A stretch of DNA of 64,000 nucleotides from Rhizobium sp. Leaf306 (GTDB taxonomy: Bacteria > Pseudomonadota > Alphaproteobacteria > Rhizobiales > Rhizobiaceae), in NCBI RefSeq assembly GCF_001423425.1, contig NZ_LMNX01000001.1, positions 20,970 through 84,969 on the forward strand. The letters run 5' to 3'. Position numbers and translations under genes: made by a program. The notes below the pieces were generated by a model. It searched no databases. It saw only the letters and a list, made by a program, of their open reading frames with translations, and was not told where the DNA came from. Shown in pieces: positions 46,377-55,080 of the stretch (position 1 is the first letter of the stretch; every line of letters begins with the position of its first letter).

Positions 46377-46509
46377 GTCGATCCGTTCCTTAAATCGCGC
46401 CTTGCAAGCGTGCTTTCAGTCTATAAGCTTTCCGAACACGAGATTCTTTAAGCCACTAGCGGCACACGTTAAGGGCATTTGGTTGAGAAATAGGTAACTT
46501 GAGCAGGCG

Positions 46510-46818
46510 ATGAGGTTCGATCCGTTGAATAACAAGGCACCCGCCGCAGCCCCTGAAGAGACGGCCGGCGCAATCCTCAGCTGGCTTGCGGACGAGCCTG
46601 ACATGTTCTCCCGGTTTCTAGCGCTTTCCGGTCTCCAGCCCGGCCAACTTCGTTCTGTGATCGACGATCCGGGCTTTCTGGGCGGCATGATCGATTTTCT
46701 GATGAGCCACGAGCCAACGCTGATGGCATTTTGCGAAGCGACGAACACGAGACCGGAAACGGTTGCCGCAGCGTCACACTATTATTCCAAGCCTGCACTC
46801 GATTCGGGCGACTACTGA
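46510..46818 (+). CDS. DUF3572 family protein
   Basis: 102 residues. The core PEETAGAILSWLADEPDMFSRFLALSGLQPGQLR, followed by DDPGFLGGMIDFLMSHEP and TLMAFCEATN, matches the small alphaproteobacterial DUF3572 family, all-helical and of unknown function. It is divergent from divK and lies directly upstream of the HAD-like gene, with one base between stop and next start. Confidence 0.87.
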   Translation: MRFDPLNNKAPAAAPEETAGAILSWLADEPDMFSRFLALSGLQPGQLRSVIDDPGFLGGMIDFLMSHEPTLMAFCEATNTRPETVAAASHYYSKPALDSGDY

Positions 46819-46819
46819 G

Positions 46820-47500
46820 ATGGAGAACTCTTCCGGCGTTGCCCTCGATTTCTCCCATGTCCAACTGGGCGACCGCCCGCTGGTCGTATGCGACGTCGAT
46901 GACGTCGTTCTGGACTTCGCGGCACCTTTCACCGAGTTCATCAAGGCAGAGGGGCTGGAGCTGCTGCCGCGCTCCTTCCGCCTCACCGGCAATATCGTTT
47001 CGGTCGAAACGCAGGTCCCTATCGAGGAAGCGGACGTCAAACGCCTGATCGGCGCGTTCTTCGACCGCCAAGAAGACTGGCAGACGCCCTCTGCGCTTTC
47101 GATCGAGACCCTTAAGGCGATCGGTAAGGCTGCAGACGTCATCTTCCTCACTGCCATGCCGCCACGCTATCAGGAACAGCGTCGCCGGCTTCTCGACCGG
47201 CTCGACCTCACCTTCCCTCTCGTCGCGACGGAGGAGAAGAAAGGCCCTGTCATGCAGATGATCCATGCCGCGCGCCCCCTTCCCTCGGTCTTTATCGATG
47301 ACATGGCCCACAACCTGCATTCGGTCCGCGACCACGTGGAGAACTGCCTGCTGATCCACATGATGCCGGACAGTCCTCTGCACCAGCTTGCTCCGAAGCC
47401 TGATCAACCGATCGTCCGGGCCACAGACTGGCCGCATGCCGCAGAGATGATCGACACCTACATCCTGTCCCAAATCCCGCATCATCGAACCGCAAAATAG
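46820..47500 (+). CDS. HAD-superfamily-like protein
   Basis: 226 residues from the ATG at 46820 (MENSSGVALDFSHVQLGDRP). The first motif VCDVDDVVLDFAAP has the DxD of HAD phosphatases (nucleophile Asp), the second is VIFLTAMPPRYQEQR (T in the TxG-like position), and SVFIDDMAHNLHSVRDH supplies the late acidic pair. The substrate is unknown. It starts one base after the DUF3572 stop, so the two are likely co-transcribed. Confidence 0.8.
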   Translation: MENSSGVALDFSHVQLGDRPLVVCDVDDVVLDFAAPFTEFIKAEGLELLPRSFRLTGNIVSVETQVPIEEADVKRLIGAFFDRQEDWQTPSALSIETLKAIGKAADVIFLTAMPPRYQEQRRRLLDRLDLTFPLVATEEKKGPVMQMIHAARPLPSVFIDDMAHNLHSVRDHVENCLLIHMMPDSPLHQLAPKPDQPIVRATDWPHAAEMIDTYILSQIPHHRTAK

Positions 47501-47580
47501 TGGTTGAAGGATGTGCGTTCTACTCTTGAGAGGTTGCAGCTTACGGCCTATTGTCGGAATGTTCAACCTTTGTTCCGCTG

Positions 47581-48873
47581 ATGACAGTCGTACCAAATCA
47601 CAAGCCCGGCTTCTGTCGAGACTGCTTTGCCGAGCAGAAGGCAGAGGTGCGACGGTGTCGCGCCTGCGGCAGTCCACGGCTGGTGTATCATCGCGAACTT
47701 CATGACCTGACGCTTGCCCATATCGACTGCGATGCCTTTTACGCCACCATCGAGAAACGCGACGACCCGAGCCTGGCCGACAAGCCGGTGATCATCGGCG
47801 GCGGCAAGCGCGGCGTGGTGTCGACCGCCTGCTATATCGCCCGCATCAGCGGCGTCCGGTCGGCAATGCCGATGTTCAAAGCGCTCGAACTCTGCCCGGA
47901 TGCGGTCGTCATCAAGCCGAACATGGAGAAATACGTCACTGCCGGCCGACAGGTGCGGCAGATGATGATGGATCTGACGCCGCTGGTGCAGCCGATCTCG
48001 ATCGACGAGGCGTTTCTGGAACTGGCAGGCACCCAGCGTCTGCACCACGATCAGCCCAGCCGCATTCTCGCAAAGCTCGCAAAACGCGTCGAATCCGAGA
48101 TTGGCATCAGTATTTCCGTCGGGCTCTCCTACTGCAAGTTCCTCGCCAAGGTCGCTTCCGACCTCGAAAAGCCGCGGGGTTTTTCGGTGATCGGTCGCGC
48201 AGAAGCCGTGGAGTTTCTGGCGACCCGACCGGTCACGACGATCTGGGGCGTCGGCCGGGCTTTTGATGCGACGCTGGAGGCGGACGGCATCCGCACCATC
48301 GGGCAGTTGCAAGCCATGAACGAGGCCGACCTGATGCGCCGCTACGGCACGATGGGCCAGCGCCTCTATCGTTTGTCTCGCGGTATCGACGACCGCGAGG
48401 TGCATCTCAACGACCCGGCGAAAAGCGTGTCGGCCGAGACCACGTTCTTCGACGACATCTCCCGCCACGACGACCTGGTCCCGATCATGCGCCGGCTTTC
48501 GGAGAAGGTGTCTAAACGACTGAAGAGCGAGGACCTTGCAGGTCAGACGGTGGTGTTGAAATTGAAGACCGCGGATTTCAAAAGCCGAACCCGCAACAAG
48601 CGGCTGGAAGACCCGACCCAGCTGGCCGACCGCATCTTTCGCACTGGTATCTCCATGCTGGAGCGGGAGACGGACGGCACGAAATTTCGCCTGCTCGGGA
48701 TCGGCGTCACCGATCTGACCGATCCTGCCCGCGCAGATCCGCCCGATCTCGTGGATGTTCAGGCCGGACGCCGGGCGGCTGCGGAAGCGGCCATGGACAA
48801 GCTGCGTGAGAAGTTCGGAGCTGCGGCCGTCGAGACCGGCTATACGTTTGGCGACAAGCGCCGCGACCGATAG
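47581..48873 (+). CDS. dinB: DNA polymerase IV (Y family) with an N-terminal zinc ribbon
   Basis: 430 residues. The Y-family palm shows [19 protein letters not shown] (metal Asp) and [11 protein letters not shown] (catalytic acidic pair), [14 protein letters not shown] and the little-finger region with [12 protein letters not shown]. Before the palm is an extra segment of about 45 residues with a four-cysteine pattern, C12-x2-C15-x10-C26-x2-C29, that looks like a zinc ribbon and is absent from E. coli DinB. The polymerase would be error-prone and bypass lesions. The start at 47581 is the first ATG; no strong site is seen upstream. Confidence 0.93.
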   Translation: MTVVPNHKPGFCRDCFAEQKAEVRRCRACGSPRLVYHRELHDLTLAHIDCDAFYATIEKRDDPSLADKPVIIGGGKRGVVSTACYIARISGVRSAMPMFKALELCPDAVVIKPNMEKYVTAGRQVRQMMMDLTPLVQPISIDEAFLELAGTQRLHHDQPSRILAKLAKRVESEIGISISVGLSYCKFLAKVASDLEKPRGFSVIGRAEAVEFLATRPVTTIWGVGRAFDATLEADGIRTIGQLQAMNEADLMRRYGTMGQRLYRLSRGIDDREVHLNDPAKSVSAETTFFDDISRHDDLVPIMRRLSEKVSKRLKSEDLAGQTVVLKLKTADFKSRTRNKRLEDPTQLADRIFRTGISMLERETDGTKFRLLGIGVTDLTDPARADPPDLVDVQAGRRAAAEAAMDKLREKFGAAAVETGYTFGDKRRDR

Positions 48874-48991
48874 TTTCAATCAAACGTGATTAAATTTTTC
48901 CTGCTAAACGTGACGAGATCAGCGCGGATGCAAACCTTCGTTAAACCTCGCTCGGTAAAATGCGGCTCAAGTTTTGCGTATGAGGTTTAGC

Positions 48992-50356
48992 ATGATGCGT
49001 CGCCTGGTTCTGGGGTTCTGTCTGATGTCCGCGACGATGCTGTCGCCTCCAGCCTTTGCGGCGGACAGTGTTCCCCTGCAGATCATCGTTTCCAAGGACA
49101 GGCAGTCGCTGACCGTCTACGAGGGCGAGACCGTGGTCGCCAGGTCGCGGATATCGAGCGGCAAGGCCGGGCACGATACGCCGACCGGCATCTTCTCCAT
49201 CCTTGAGAAGCGGAAATACCACGAGTCGAACATCTATTCGAATGCACCGATGCCGTTCATGCAGCGAATCACCTGGTCAGGTATCGCGCTGCACGAGGGC
49301 AACGTTCCGAACTATCCGGCGTCGCACGGCTGCGTGCGCCTGCCGAGCGGTTTTGCGACCAAGCTTTACGGCCTGACCGAGCGTGGTGCGCATGTGATCG
49401 TGACCGATGCGGACGTGGTGCCGCAGCGCATCGAGGACGTCGTGCTGTTTTCGCCGCGCAAGCCTTTGCCTGCCGGCGCGCTGATGACCGATGTCGATCT
49501 TCGCACCGCATCGATCAAGGCCTCGCCGAAGAAGCCGGTGGAAGTGGCGATGAATGTCGCGCCGGCCAATCCGAACCGCGCCACGGATGCTCTTCCGACG
49601 CAGCCTGATGATCTCGAGGAAGCGCAGACGCACGCGCTACGCATCCTGATCACGCGGCGTACCGACCGCGAGACGCTGATGGACGCCCAGAAGTTGCTGG
49701 AAGAAATGGGCTTTGAGACCGGCGGCTCCGACGGCTATGTCGGACCGCTGACTCGCAGCGCCGTTGCCGGCTTCAAGCGCTGGAAAGGCCTGAAGCAGAC
49801 GGGCCCGATGATAAGCGGCGAGTTCATCGACGCGCTCTACGCCTCTGCCGGCCAGCCGAAGCCACCCGCCGGCCAGATCATGGTGCGGCAGAATTTCGAA
49901 CCGCTGTTTGAGGCCCCTGTCGGCATCAAGGCGCCGGAAGTGGCCCTCGGCACGCATCTCTTCACTGTTGACAAGATCGATCGCTCGATCGAATCAGCCG
50001 ATTGGCACGCGGTGACGTTGCCGAACGTGCTGTCCGATGCGACGATGAAGCGGCTGGGGATCACCGTGGCGGCCGATGCGAAACTGCCGGGTGCCGCGAA
50101 AGCCGCACTCGACCGCATCGAGATTTCGCAGGACGTGCGCGACAGGATCGAGACGCTGATGGCGGATGGGACGTCTGTCACGATCAACGACGAATCGCTT
50201 GGACCGGAGACCGGCAAGGGCACCGATTTCGTCACGCTGACCAAGTCGTCGAAAAGCGAGATGGTGGCGGTTCAGGATATCGGCTCAACGCCTGCCGCCG
50301 AGCCGCGCGCCAAGCGCAGCATCATCCGTTACCAAGGCGGCGTCGGCCTCTACTGA
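48992..50356 (+). CDS. L,D-transpeptidase (YkuD) with peptidoglycan-binding domain
   Basis: 454 residues. A signal peptide (MMRRLVLGFCLMSATMLSPPAFA) is followed by a YkuD domain with the catalytic signature HEGNVPNYPASHGCVRLP (HGC with the nucleophilic Cys), and a PG_binding_1 domain (AQKLLEEMGFETGGSDGYVGPLTRSAVAGF). Such enzymes make 3-3 peptidoglycan crosslinks or attach lipoproteins. The remaining C-terminal 180 residues have no recognised domain. GAGG lies 7 bases before the ATG at 48992; an ATG at 48995 is possible. Confidence 0.9.
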   Translation: MMRRLVLGFCLMSATMLSPPAFAADSVPLQIIVSKDRQSLTVYEGETVVARSRISSGKAGHDTPTGIFSILEKRKYHESNIYSNAPMPFMQRITWSGIALHEGNVPNYPASHGCVRLPSGFATKLYGLTERGAHVIVTDADVVPQRIEDVVLFSPRKPLPAGALMTDVDLRTASIKASPKKPVEVAMNVAPANPNRATDALPTQPDDLEEAQTHALRILITRRTDRETLMDAQKLLEEMGFETGGSDGYVGPLTRSAVAGFKRWKGLKQTGPMISGEFIDALYASAGQPKPPAGQIMVRQNFEPLFEAPVGIKAPEVALGTHLFTVDKIDRSIESADWHAVTLPNVLSDATMKRLGITVAADAKLPGAAKAALDRIEISQDVRDRIETLMADGTSVTINDESLGPETGKGTDFVTLTKSSKSEMVAVQDIGSTPAAEPRAKRSIIRYQGGVGLY

Positions 50357-50377
50357 GGCCCACGCCGATAGCGGCAG

Positions 50378-53300
50378 TTATACGAGTTCCACATCCAGCA
50401 CACCGGGCGCCGCCTTCAGAGCGGCGGCGATTTCCGGCGAGATACGGTACCGTTCCGTCAGTTCCACCTCGATCTCGCGCTTGCCATCATCCTTGATGAC
50501 GATGAACGAGACGAGGCCATCGCCGCGGGCATTAAGATGCCGGGCGACCGTCTTCAGCGGCCCTGAGTCGCGCACGAAGACCCGCAGCGCCTTCTGCATG
50601 CGGACCGACTGTTCCTCGAGAGACTGCACTGTCTGGATCCGCAGGCCAATGCCTTCCGGGCGCTCGTCGGCCTGAACTGTGATGACAAGCGATTTTCCGG
50701 GCTCAAGCAGATCGCGGTATTGGGCAAGCGCTTCGGAAAACAGCACCGCCTCGAACTGACCGGTGGAATCGGAAAACATGACGATGCCCATCTTGTTGCC
50801 GGTGCGCGTCTTGCGTTCCTGGCGACCGGTGACGGTCCCGGCAAGACGGCCCGCCGTGGCGCCTGCCCTCACCGCCGTCGAGAAGTCGGCGAAGGTCTGG
50901 ACGCGCATCTTGTCGAGCACCGCACCGTAGGTATCGAGCGGATGGGCCGACAGGTAGAAGCCGAGCACCTGATACTCGCGCATCAGCATTTCCGACGGCA
51001 TCCACGGATTGAAGGTTGGAAGCACGAGTTTTTCCGGACCGCTGGCCGCGCCCGAGCCGAAGAAATCGGACTGGCCGGAGACCTTCTCCTCCTGGGCGCG
51101 CTGGGCATAGCCGATGACGCGGTCCATACCGGCGCTGAGCTGCGCCCGATCGAAGCCGAAGCAATCGAAGGCGCCGGCGGCGTTGAGGCTTTCAAAGACG
51201 CGGCGGTTGATCTGCTTGGGGTCGATGCGCAGACAGAAATCCTCGATCGACGCGAATGGCGTGTCGCCGCGGACTTCTACGATGTGATCGACGGCGTTTT
51301 CGCCGACGCCCTTGATGGCGGCGAGCGCGTAATAGATGCGGTTGTCACCTGTCTCGAAGCGGCGGAACGAGGTCTGGACCGATGGCGGAATGACCTTGAT
51401 GCCGAGCCGTCCCGCGTCTTCGCGGAAATCGTTCAGCTTTTCGGTGTTCGCCATATCGTAGGTCATCGACGCGGCGAGGAACTCGACCGGGTAATGCGCC
51501 TTCATATAGGCCGTCTGGTAGGAGACGATGGCGTAGGCGGCGGCGTGGGATTTGTTGAAGCCGTAGTTGGCGAATTTCGCCAGCAGTTCGAAGATGTTCT
51601 TCGCCTGCGGCTTCGACACACCGTTCTTGATGGCGCCACTGACAAAGCGTTCGCTCTGCTGGTCCATCTCGGCCTTGATCTTCTTGCCCATGGCACGGCG
51701 CAGAAGGTCGGCTTCGCCGAGCGAATAGCCCGACAGGACCTGGGCGATCTGCATCACCTGTTCCTGGTAAACGATAACGCCCTGGGTTTCCTTGAGCAGA
51801 TAATCGATCGACGGATGGACCGATTCGATTTCTTCCTCGCCATGCTTGCGGGCGTTGTAGGTCGGGATGTTTTCCATCGGACCCGGACGATAAAGCGCCA
51901 CCAGCGCAATAATGTCCTCGATACAGTCCGGTTTCATGCCGATTAGCGCCTTGCGCATGCCGGCACTTTCCACCTGGAACACGCCGACGGTCTCGCCGCG
52001 CGACAGCATCTGGTAGGTCAGTTCGTCATCGAGAGGGATCTTGGCGAGATCCACGACGATATCGCGCTTCATGCAGAATTCAACCGCGGTTTTAAGAACT
52101 GTCAGCGTCTTCAGGCCGAGAAAGTCGAACTTGACCAGACCGGCCTGCTCGACCCATTTCATGTTGAACTGAGTGACCGGCATGTCGGAGCGCGGATCGC
52201 GGTACATCGGCACCAGCTTCGACAGCGGGCGATCGCCGATGACGATACCGGCGGCGTGGGTCGAGGCGTGGCGGTAGAGACCTTCGATCTTCTGGGCGAT
52301 ATCGAGAAGACGGCCGACGACCGGCTCCTTGTCGACCTCTTCCTGGAACTTCGGCTCTTCCTCGATCGCCTTTGCCAGGGTGGTCGGATTGGCCGGGTTG
52401 TTGGGCACCAGTTTGCAGATGCGATCGACCTGGCCATAGGGCATTTCGAGAACGCGGCCGACGTCGCGCAGTGCTGCGCGGGCCTGCAGCGAACCGAAGG
52501 TGATGATCTGCGCCACCTGCTCGCGGCCATATTTGCGCTGCACGTAGCGGATCACCTCTTCGCGGCGATCCTGGCAGAAGTCGATGTCGAAGTCGGGCAT
52601 CGAGACGCGGTCGGGATTGAGGAAGCGTTCGAACAGCAAAGAGAAGCGCAGCGGATCGACGTCGGTGATCGTCAGCGCATAGGCAACCAGCGAGCCTGCA
52701 CCGGAACCGCGGCCCGGACCGACCGGGATGTTCTGCAGCTTTGCCCATTTGATGAAGTCGGCAACGATCAGGAAGTAGCCCGGAAACTTCATCTTCTCGA
52801 TGACGCCGAGCTCGAAATCGAGCCGTTCGCGATAATCCTGCTCGGTGAAGCCCGCGGTGATACCGAGTTCGGCCATCCGGTTCTCGAGGCCTTCGACCGA
52901 CTGACGGCGCAGCTCCGCCGTTTCGGCCCGCTCCGCTTCTGCCGGATCATCGGTGGCGCCGGTGAAGCGCGGCAGGATCGGGCTGCGGGTCTTCAGGATG
53001 AACGAGCAGCGCTTGGCGATCTCGACCGTGTTTTCGAGCGCTTCCGGCAGATCGGCGAACAGCTTTGCCATTTCGGCACGGCTCTTCAGGTAATGGTCGG
53101 GCGTCAAACGGAAACGGGTATCGTCGGATACGATCGCATTGTGCGCGACGGCCATCAGGGCATCATGAGCGTCGTAATCGGACTTGCCCGGGAAGAAGGC
53201 CTCATTGGTCGCGACCAGCGGCACATCCTGGTCGTAGGCAAGATCGATCATCCGCTGCTCATGACGGCGGTCGTAAGTGCCGTGACGCTGCAGTTCAATA

Positions 53301-53869
53301 TACAGACGATCGCCAAAGGCCTGCTTCAATGAAAGGAGGCGCGCCTTTGCGAGTACGGTGTTGCCATCCTTCATTGCCATGTCGACAGGGCCACCGGCAG
53401 CACCTGTCAGCGCGATCAGTCCTTCGGTGCCGCCATCTTCGAGCCAGGCGCGGCAGATATGCGTTGCCGCCTGCCCTTCTCCATCGAGATAGGCACGGCT
53501 GACGAGATCCACCAGCCGCTCGTATCCCTTGGCATTGGCGGCAAGCACAACGATTGCCGGCAGCTTCGCCAAATGGCCGTTGCGGCGCTCGTCTGGCTGA
53601 TCCTCCATGTCAATCGACAGCTGGCAACCGATGATCGGCTGAATGCCATCACCGATGGATTTTTGGGCGAATTCCAGCGCGACGAAGAGATTGTTGGTAT
53701 CGGTGACGGCGATCGCGGGCTGATTGTCCGCGATGGCCTTGGAGAGGATTTTCTTAAGCGGCAGCGCACCTTCCAGAAGCGAATAGGCGGAATGGACGCG
53801 CAGATGCACGAACTGTGGCGTCGCTCCCAAATCCTCCGATTCCGATTGTAAAGTCGCTGCGTCCGCCAT
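50378..53869 (-). CDS. dnaE: DNA polymerase III alpha subunit
   Basis: The replicative polymerase catalytic subunit, with 1163 residues. N-terminal PHP domain (FVHLRVHSAYSLLEGAL), pol3 palm with catalytic acidic residues in SMPDFDIDFCQDRREEV near residue 420 and GPGRGSGAGSLVAYAL, the conserved THAAGIVIGDRPL and NKSHAAAYA, a helix-hairpin-helix (IKGVGENAVDHIVEVRG), and a C-terminal OB-fold (AGTVTGRQERKTRTGNKMG). The length and the absence of imuA/imuB neighbours indicate the essential DnaE1, not the SOS-associated DnaE2. It is preceded on the same strand by a 28-codon microgene. Confidence 0.96.
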   Translation of the reverse strand: MADAATLQSESEDLGATPQFVHLRVHSAYSLLEGALPLKKILSKAIADNQPAIAVTDTNNLFVALEFAQKSIGDGIQPIIGCQLSIDMEDQPDERRNGHLAKLPAIVVLAANAKGYERLVDLVSRAYLDGEGQAATHICRAWLEDGGTEGLIALTGAAGGPVDMAMKDGNTVLAKARLLSLKQAFGDRLYIELQRHGTYDRRHEQRMIDLAYDQDVPLVATNEAFFPGKSDYDAHDALMAVAHNAIVSDDTRFRLTPDHYLKSRAEMAKLFADLPEALENTVEIAKRCSFILKTRSPILPRFTGATDDPAEAERAETAELRRQSVEGLENRMAELGITAGFTEQDYRERLDFELGVIEKMKFPGYFLIVADFIKWAKLQNIPVGPGRGSGAGSLVAYALTITDVDPLRFSLLFERFLNPDRVSMPDFDIDFCQDRREEVIRYVQRKYGREQVAQIITFGSLQARAALRDVGRVLEMPYGQVDRICKLVPNNPANPTTLAKAIEEEPKFQEEVDKEPVVGRLLDIAQKIEGLYRHASTHAAGIVIGDRPLSKLVPMYRDPRSDMPVTQFNMKWVEQAGLVKFDFLGLKTLTVLKTAVEFCMKRDIVVDLAKIPLDDELTYQMLSRGETVGVFQVESAGMRKALIGMKPDCIEDIIALVALYRPGPMENIPTYNARKHGEEEIESVHPSIDYLLKETQGVIVYQEQVMQIAQVLSGYSLGEADLLRRAMGKKIKAEMDQQSERFVSGAIKNGVSKPQAKNIFELLAKFANYGFNKSHAAAYAIVSYQTAYMKAHYPVEFLAASMTYDMANTEKLNDFREDAGRLGIKVIPPSVQTSFRRFETGDNRIYYALAAIKGVGENAVDHIVEVRGDTPFASIEDFCLRIDPKQINRRVFESLNAAGAFDCFGFDRAQLSAGMDRVIGYAQRAQEEKVSGQSDFFGSGAASGPEKLVLPTFNPWMPSEMLMREYQVLGFYLSAHPLDTYGAVLDKMRVQTFADFSTAVRAGATAGRLAGTVTGRQERKTRTGNKMGIVMFSDSTGQFEAVLFSEALAQYRDLLEPGKSLVITVQADERPEGIGLRIQTVQSLEEQSVRMQKALRVFVRDSGPLKTVARHLNARGDGLVSFIVIKDDGKREIEVELTERYRISPEIAAALKAAPGVLDVELV

Positions 53870-53988
53870 CTGATACCCATTCCTTGAATCGGGTCATTGT
53901 CCGGCGCGGGGGCTTCAGAGTCGAGTCAAGAATGGTCTTCTCAACCTCTTTCCGCTTGCGCCCGCCGGCTGGGCGAGCACGGACCGGC

Positions 53989-54075
53989 TCACATCACCAG
54001 CATGATCATCGACAAGCTGGCAACGAAAGTTGCAATGGAGGCGAATGCGGCAATATCACGAAGAAGGTCAGTCAT
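53989..54075 (-). CDS. 28-residue membrane microprotein, possible SidA-like division inhibitor
   Basis: An open frame of 28 codons reads MTDLLRDIAAFASIATF followed by VASLSMIMLVM: a short cytoplasmic N-terminus and one hydrophobic helix to the end. GGGAGA lies 5 bases before the ATG, ideal spacing. Upstream are a LexA-like box (54099-54113) and a weak TTGACG -35 element. Caulobacter SidA is a 29-residue, LexA-controlled, single-helix membrane protein that blocks division via FtsW. Size, topology, regulation and, as I recall but could not check, proximity to dnaE agree. Sequence homology itself cannot be judged at this length; it could also be an unrelated leader peptide. Confidence 0.5.
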   Translation of the reverse strand: MTDLLRDIAAFASIATFVASLSMIMLVM

Positions 54076-54098
54076 CGTCGTCTCCCGTGTTCGTTTAT

Positions 54099-54113
54099 GT
54101 TGGCACTTTGTTC
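54099..54113 (-). promoter_or_regulatory. LexA-like box upstream of the microprotein
   Basis: The minus strand reads GAAC-N7-CAAC, one mismatch from the alphaproteobacterial LexA consensus GAAC-N7-GAAC, with another GAAC at 54089-54092. It overlaps the left arm of an 8-bp perfect inverted repeat (GTTGGCAC 54099-54106, GTGCCAAC 54121-54128). The location, about 25 bases before the ATG and next to a TTGACG element, suits a repressor site. Single-site matches of this quality also arise by chance. Confidence 0.35.
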
Positions 54114-54188
54114 TCTTTTCGTGCCAACGTCAATAGTAGAACAAAACGGGAATAGAAGATTCTGACCGATGGTTAATGCTGCTTGCTG

Positions 54189-54345
54189 GCTGGAGGTAAC
54201 CAGCGCTCCATAGGACCAAGCCGTTGCCGGCCGACGCACGCGGTCGGCAGCCAAACGTCAGCCATCGCTGCGGATCGCTGACGTGACGTCATTCCATGGC
54301 AGCAGTGTCCATCGCACGCCCCTTCGAGGATGTGACGATGGACAC
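54189..54345. other. Cluster of four inverted repeats downstream of lolD
   Basis: Four hairpins follow one another: GCTGG/CCAGC (54189-54204), GCCGAC/GTCGGC (54230-54248), ACGTCAGC/GCTGACGT (54255-54284) and the perfect 10-bp GTGTCCATCG/CGATGGACAC (54305-54345). None has a T-run on either strand. They occupy the gap between lolD and the microgene and may be a 3' UTR structure or an RNA of unknown kind. Confidence 0.5.
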
Positions 54346-54384
54346 TATCGGATTAGGGGCACGCTTTGGGGATCAGTGCGTTCG

Positions 54385-55074
54385 CTAGAACTCGACGACT
54401 TTGCCGCCCTCGATCGTGACGCGACGATCCATGCGGGCAGCGAGATCATGATTGTGGGTGGCAATCAGGGCAGCAAGCCCTGACTGGCGCACCAGCGCCT
54501 CCAGCGCTTCGAACACGTAGGATGCCGTCTTCGGGTCGAGATTGCCGGTGGGTTCGTCGGCCAGCAAAAGGCGGGGCGCGTTGGCCACCGCACGGGCAAT
54601 CGCCACGCGCTGCTGTTCACCACCAGACAGTTCCGACGGGCGGTGTTCGCCGCGATGACCGATTCGCATGTAATCGAGAAGCTGGCCCGCGCGTTCGCGC
54701 GCTTCCCCCTTCGAAAGGCCGCCAATCAACTGCGGCATCATGATGTTTTCGATCGCCGTGAATTCCGGCAGGAGATGGTGAAACTGGTAGACGAAGCCGA
54801 TGTCGGAGCGACGGATCGAGGTGCGCTCTTCATCCGACAAACCGTTGCAGGCCCGACCGCCGATCGTCACATCGCCAGCGTCCGGATGTTCAAGCAGGCC
54901 TGCCAGATGCAAGAGCGTCGATTTGCCGGTACCGGACGGGGCGACGAGCGCCACGATCTCGCCGCTCACGAGCGAGAAGTCTGCCCCGTTGAGGATCGAC
55001 AGGCTCGTCTCCCCCTGGCCGTAGTGACGTTCGACGCCTGAGAGATTGAGGACGGTTTTACGCGGGACAGCCAT
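54385..55074 (-). CDS. lolD: Lipoprotein-releasing ABC transporter ATPase
   Basis: 229 residues. Drives LolCE to extract outer-membrane lipoproteins from the inner membrane for hand-over to LolA. Walker A is APSGTGKST, signature [15 protein letters not shown], Walker [13 protein letters not shown], and the switch His in IATHNHD. LolD-family features include [22 protein letters not shown]. It begins 6 bases after the permease gene upstream, so the two form an operon. Confidence 0.94.
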   Translation of the reverse strand: MAVPRKTVLNLSGVERHYGQGETSLSILNGADFSLVSGEIVALVAPSGTGKSTLLHLAGLLEHPDAGDVTIGGRACNGLSDEERTSIRRSDIGFVYQFHHLLPEFTAIENIMMPQLIGGLSKGEARERAGQLLDYMRIGHRGEHRPSELSGGEQQRVAIARAVANAPRLLLADEPTGNLDPKTASYVFEALEALVRQSGLAALIATHNHDLAARMDRRVTIEGGKVVEF

Positions 55075-55080
55075 GGAGAC

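Noticed and set aside
51000..53332. Long open frames antisense to dnaE
   Set aside because: Shadow frames; dnaE is complete and the antisense translations have no recognisable domains.
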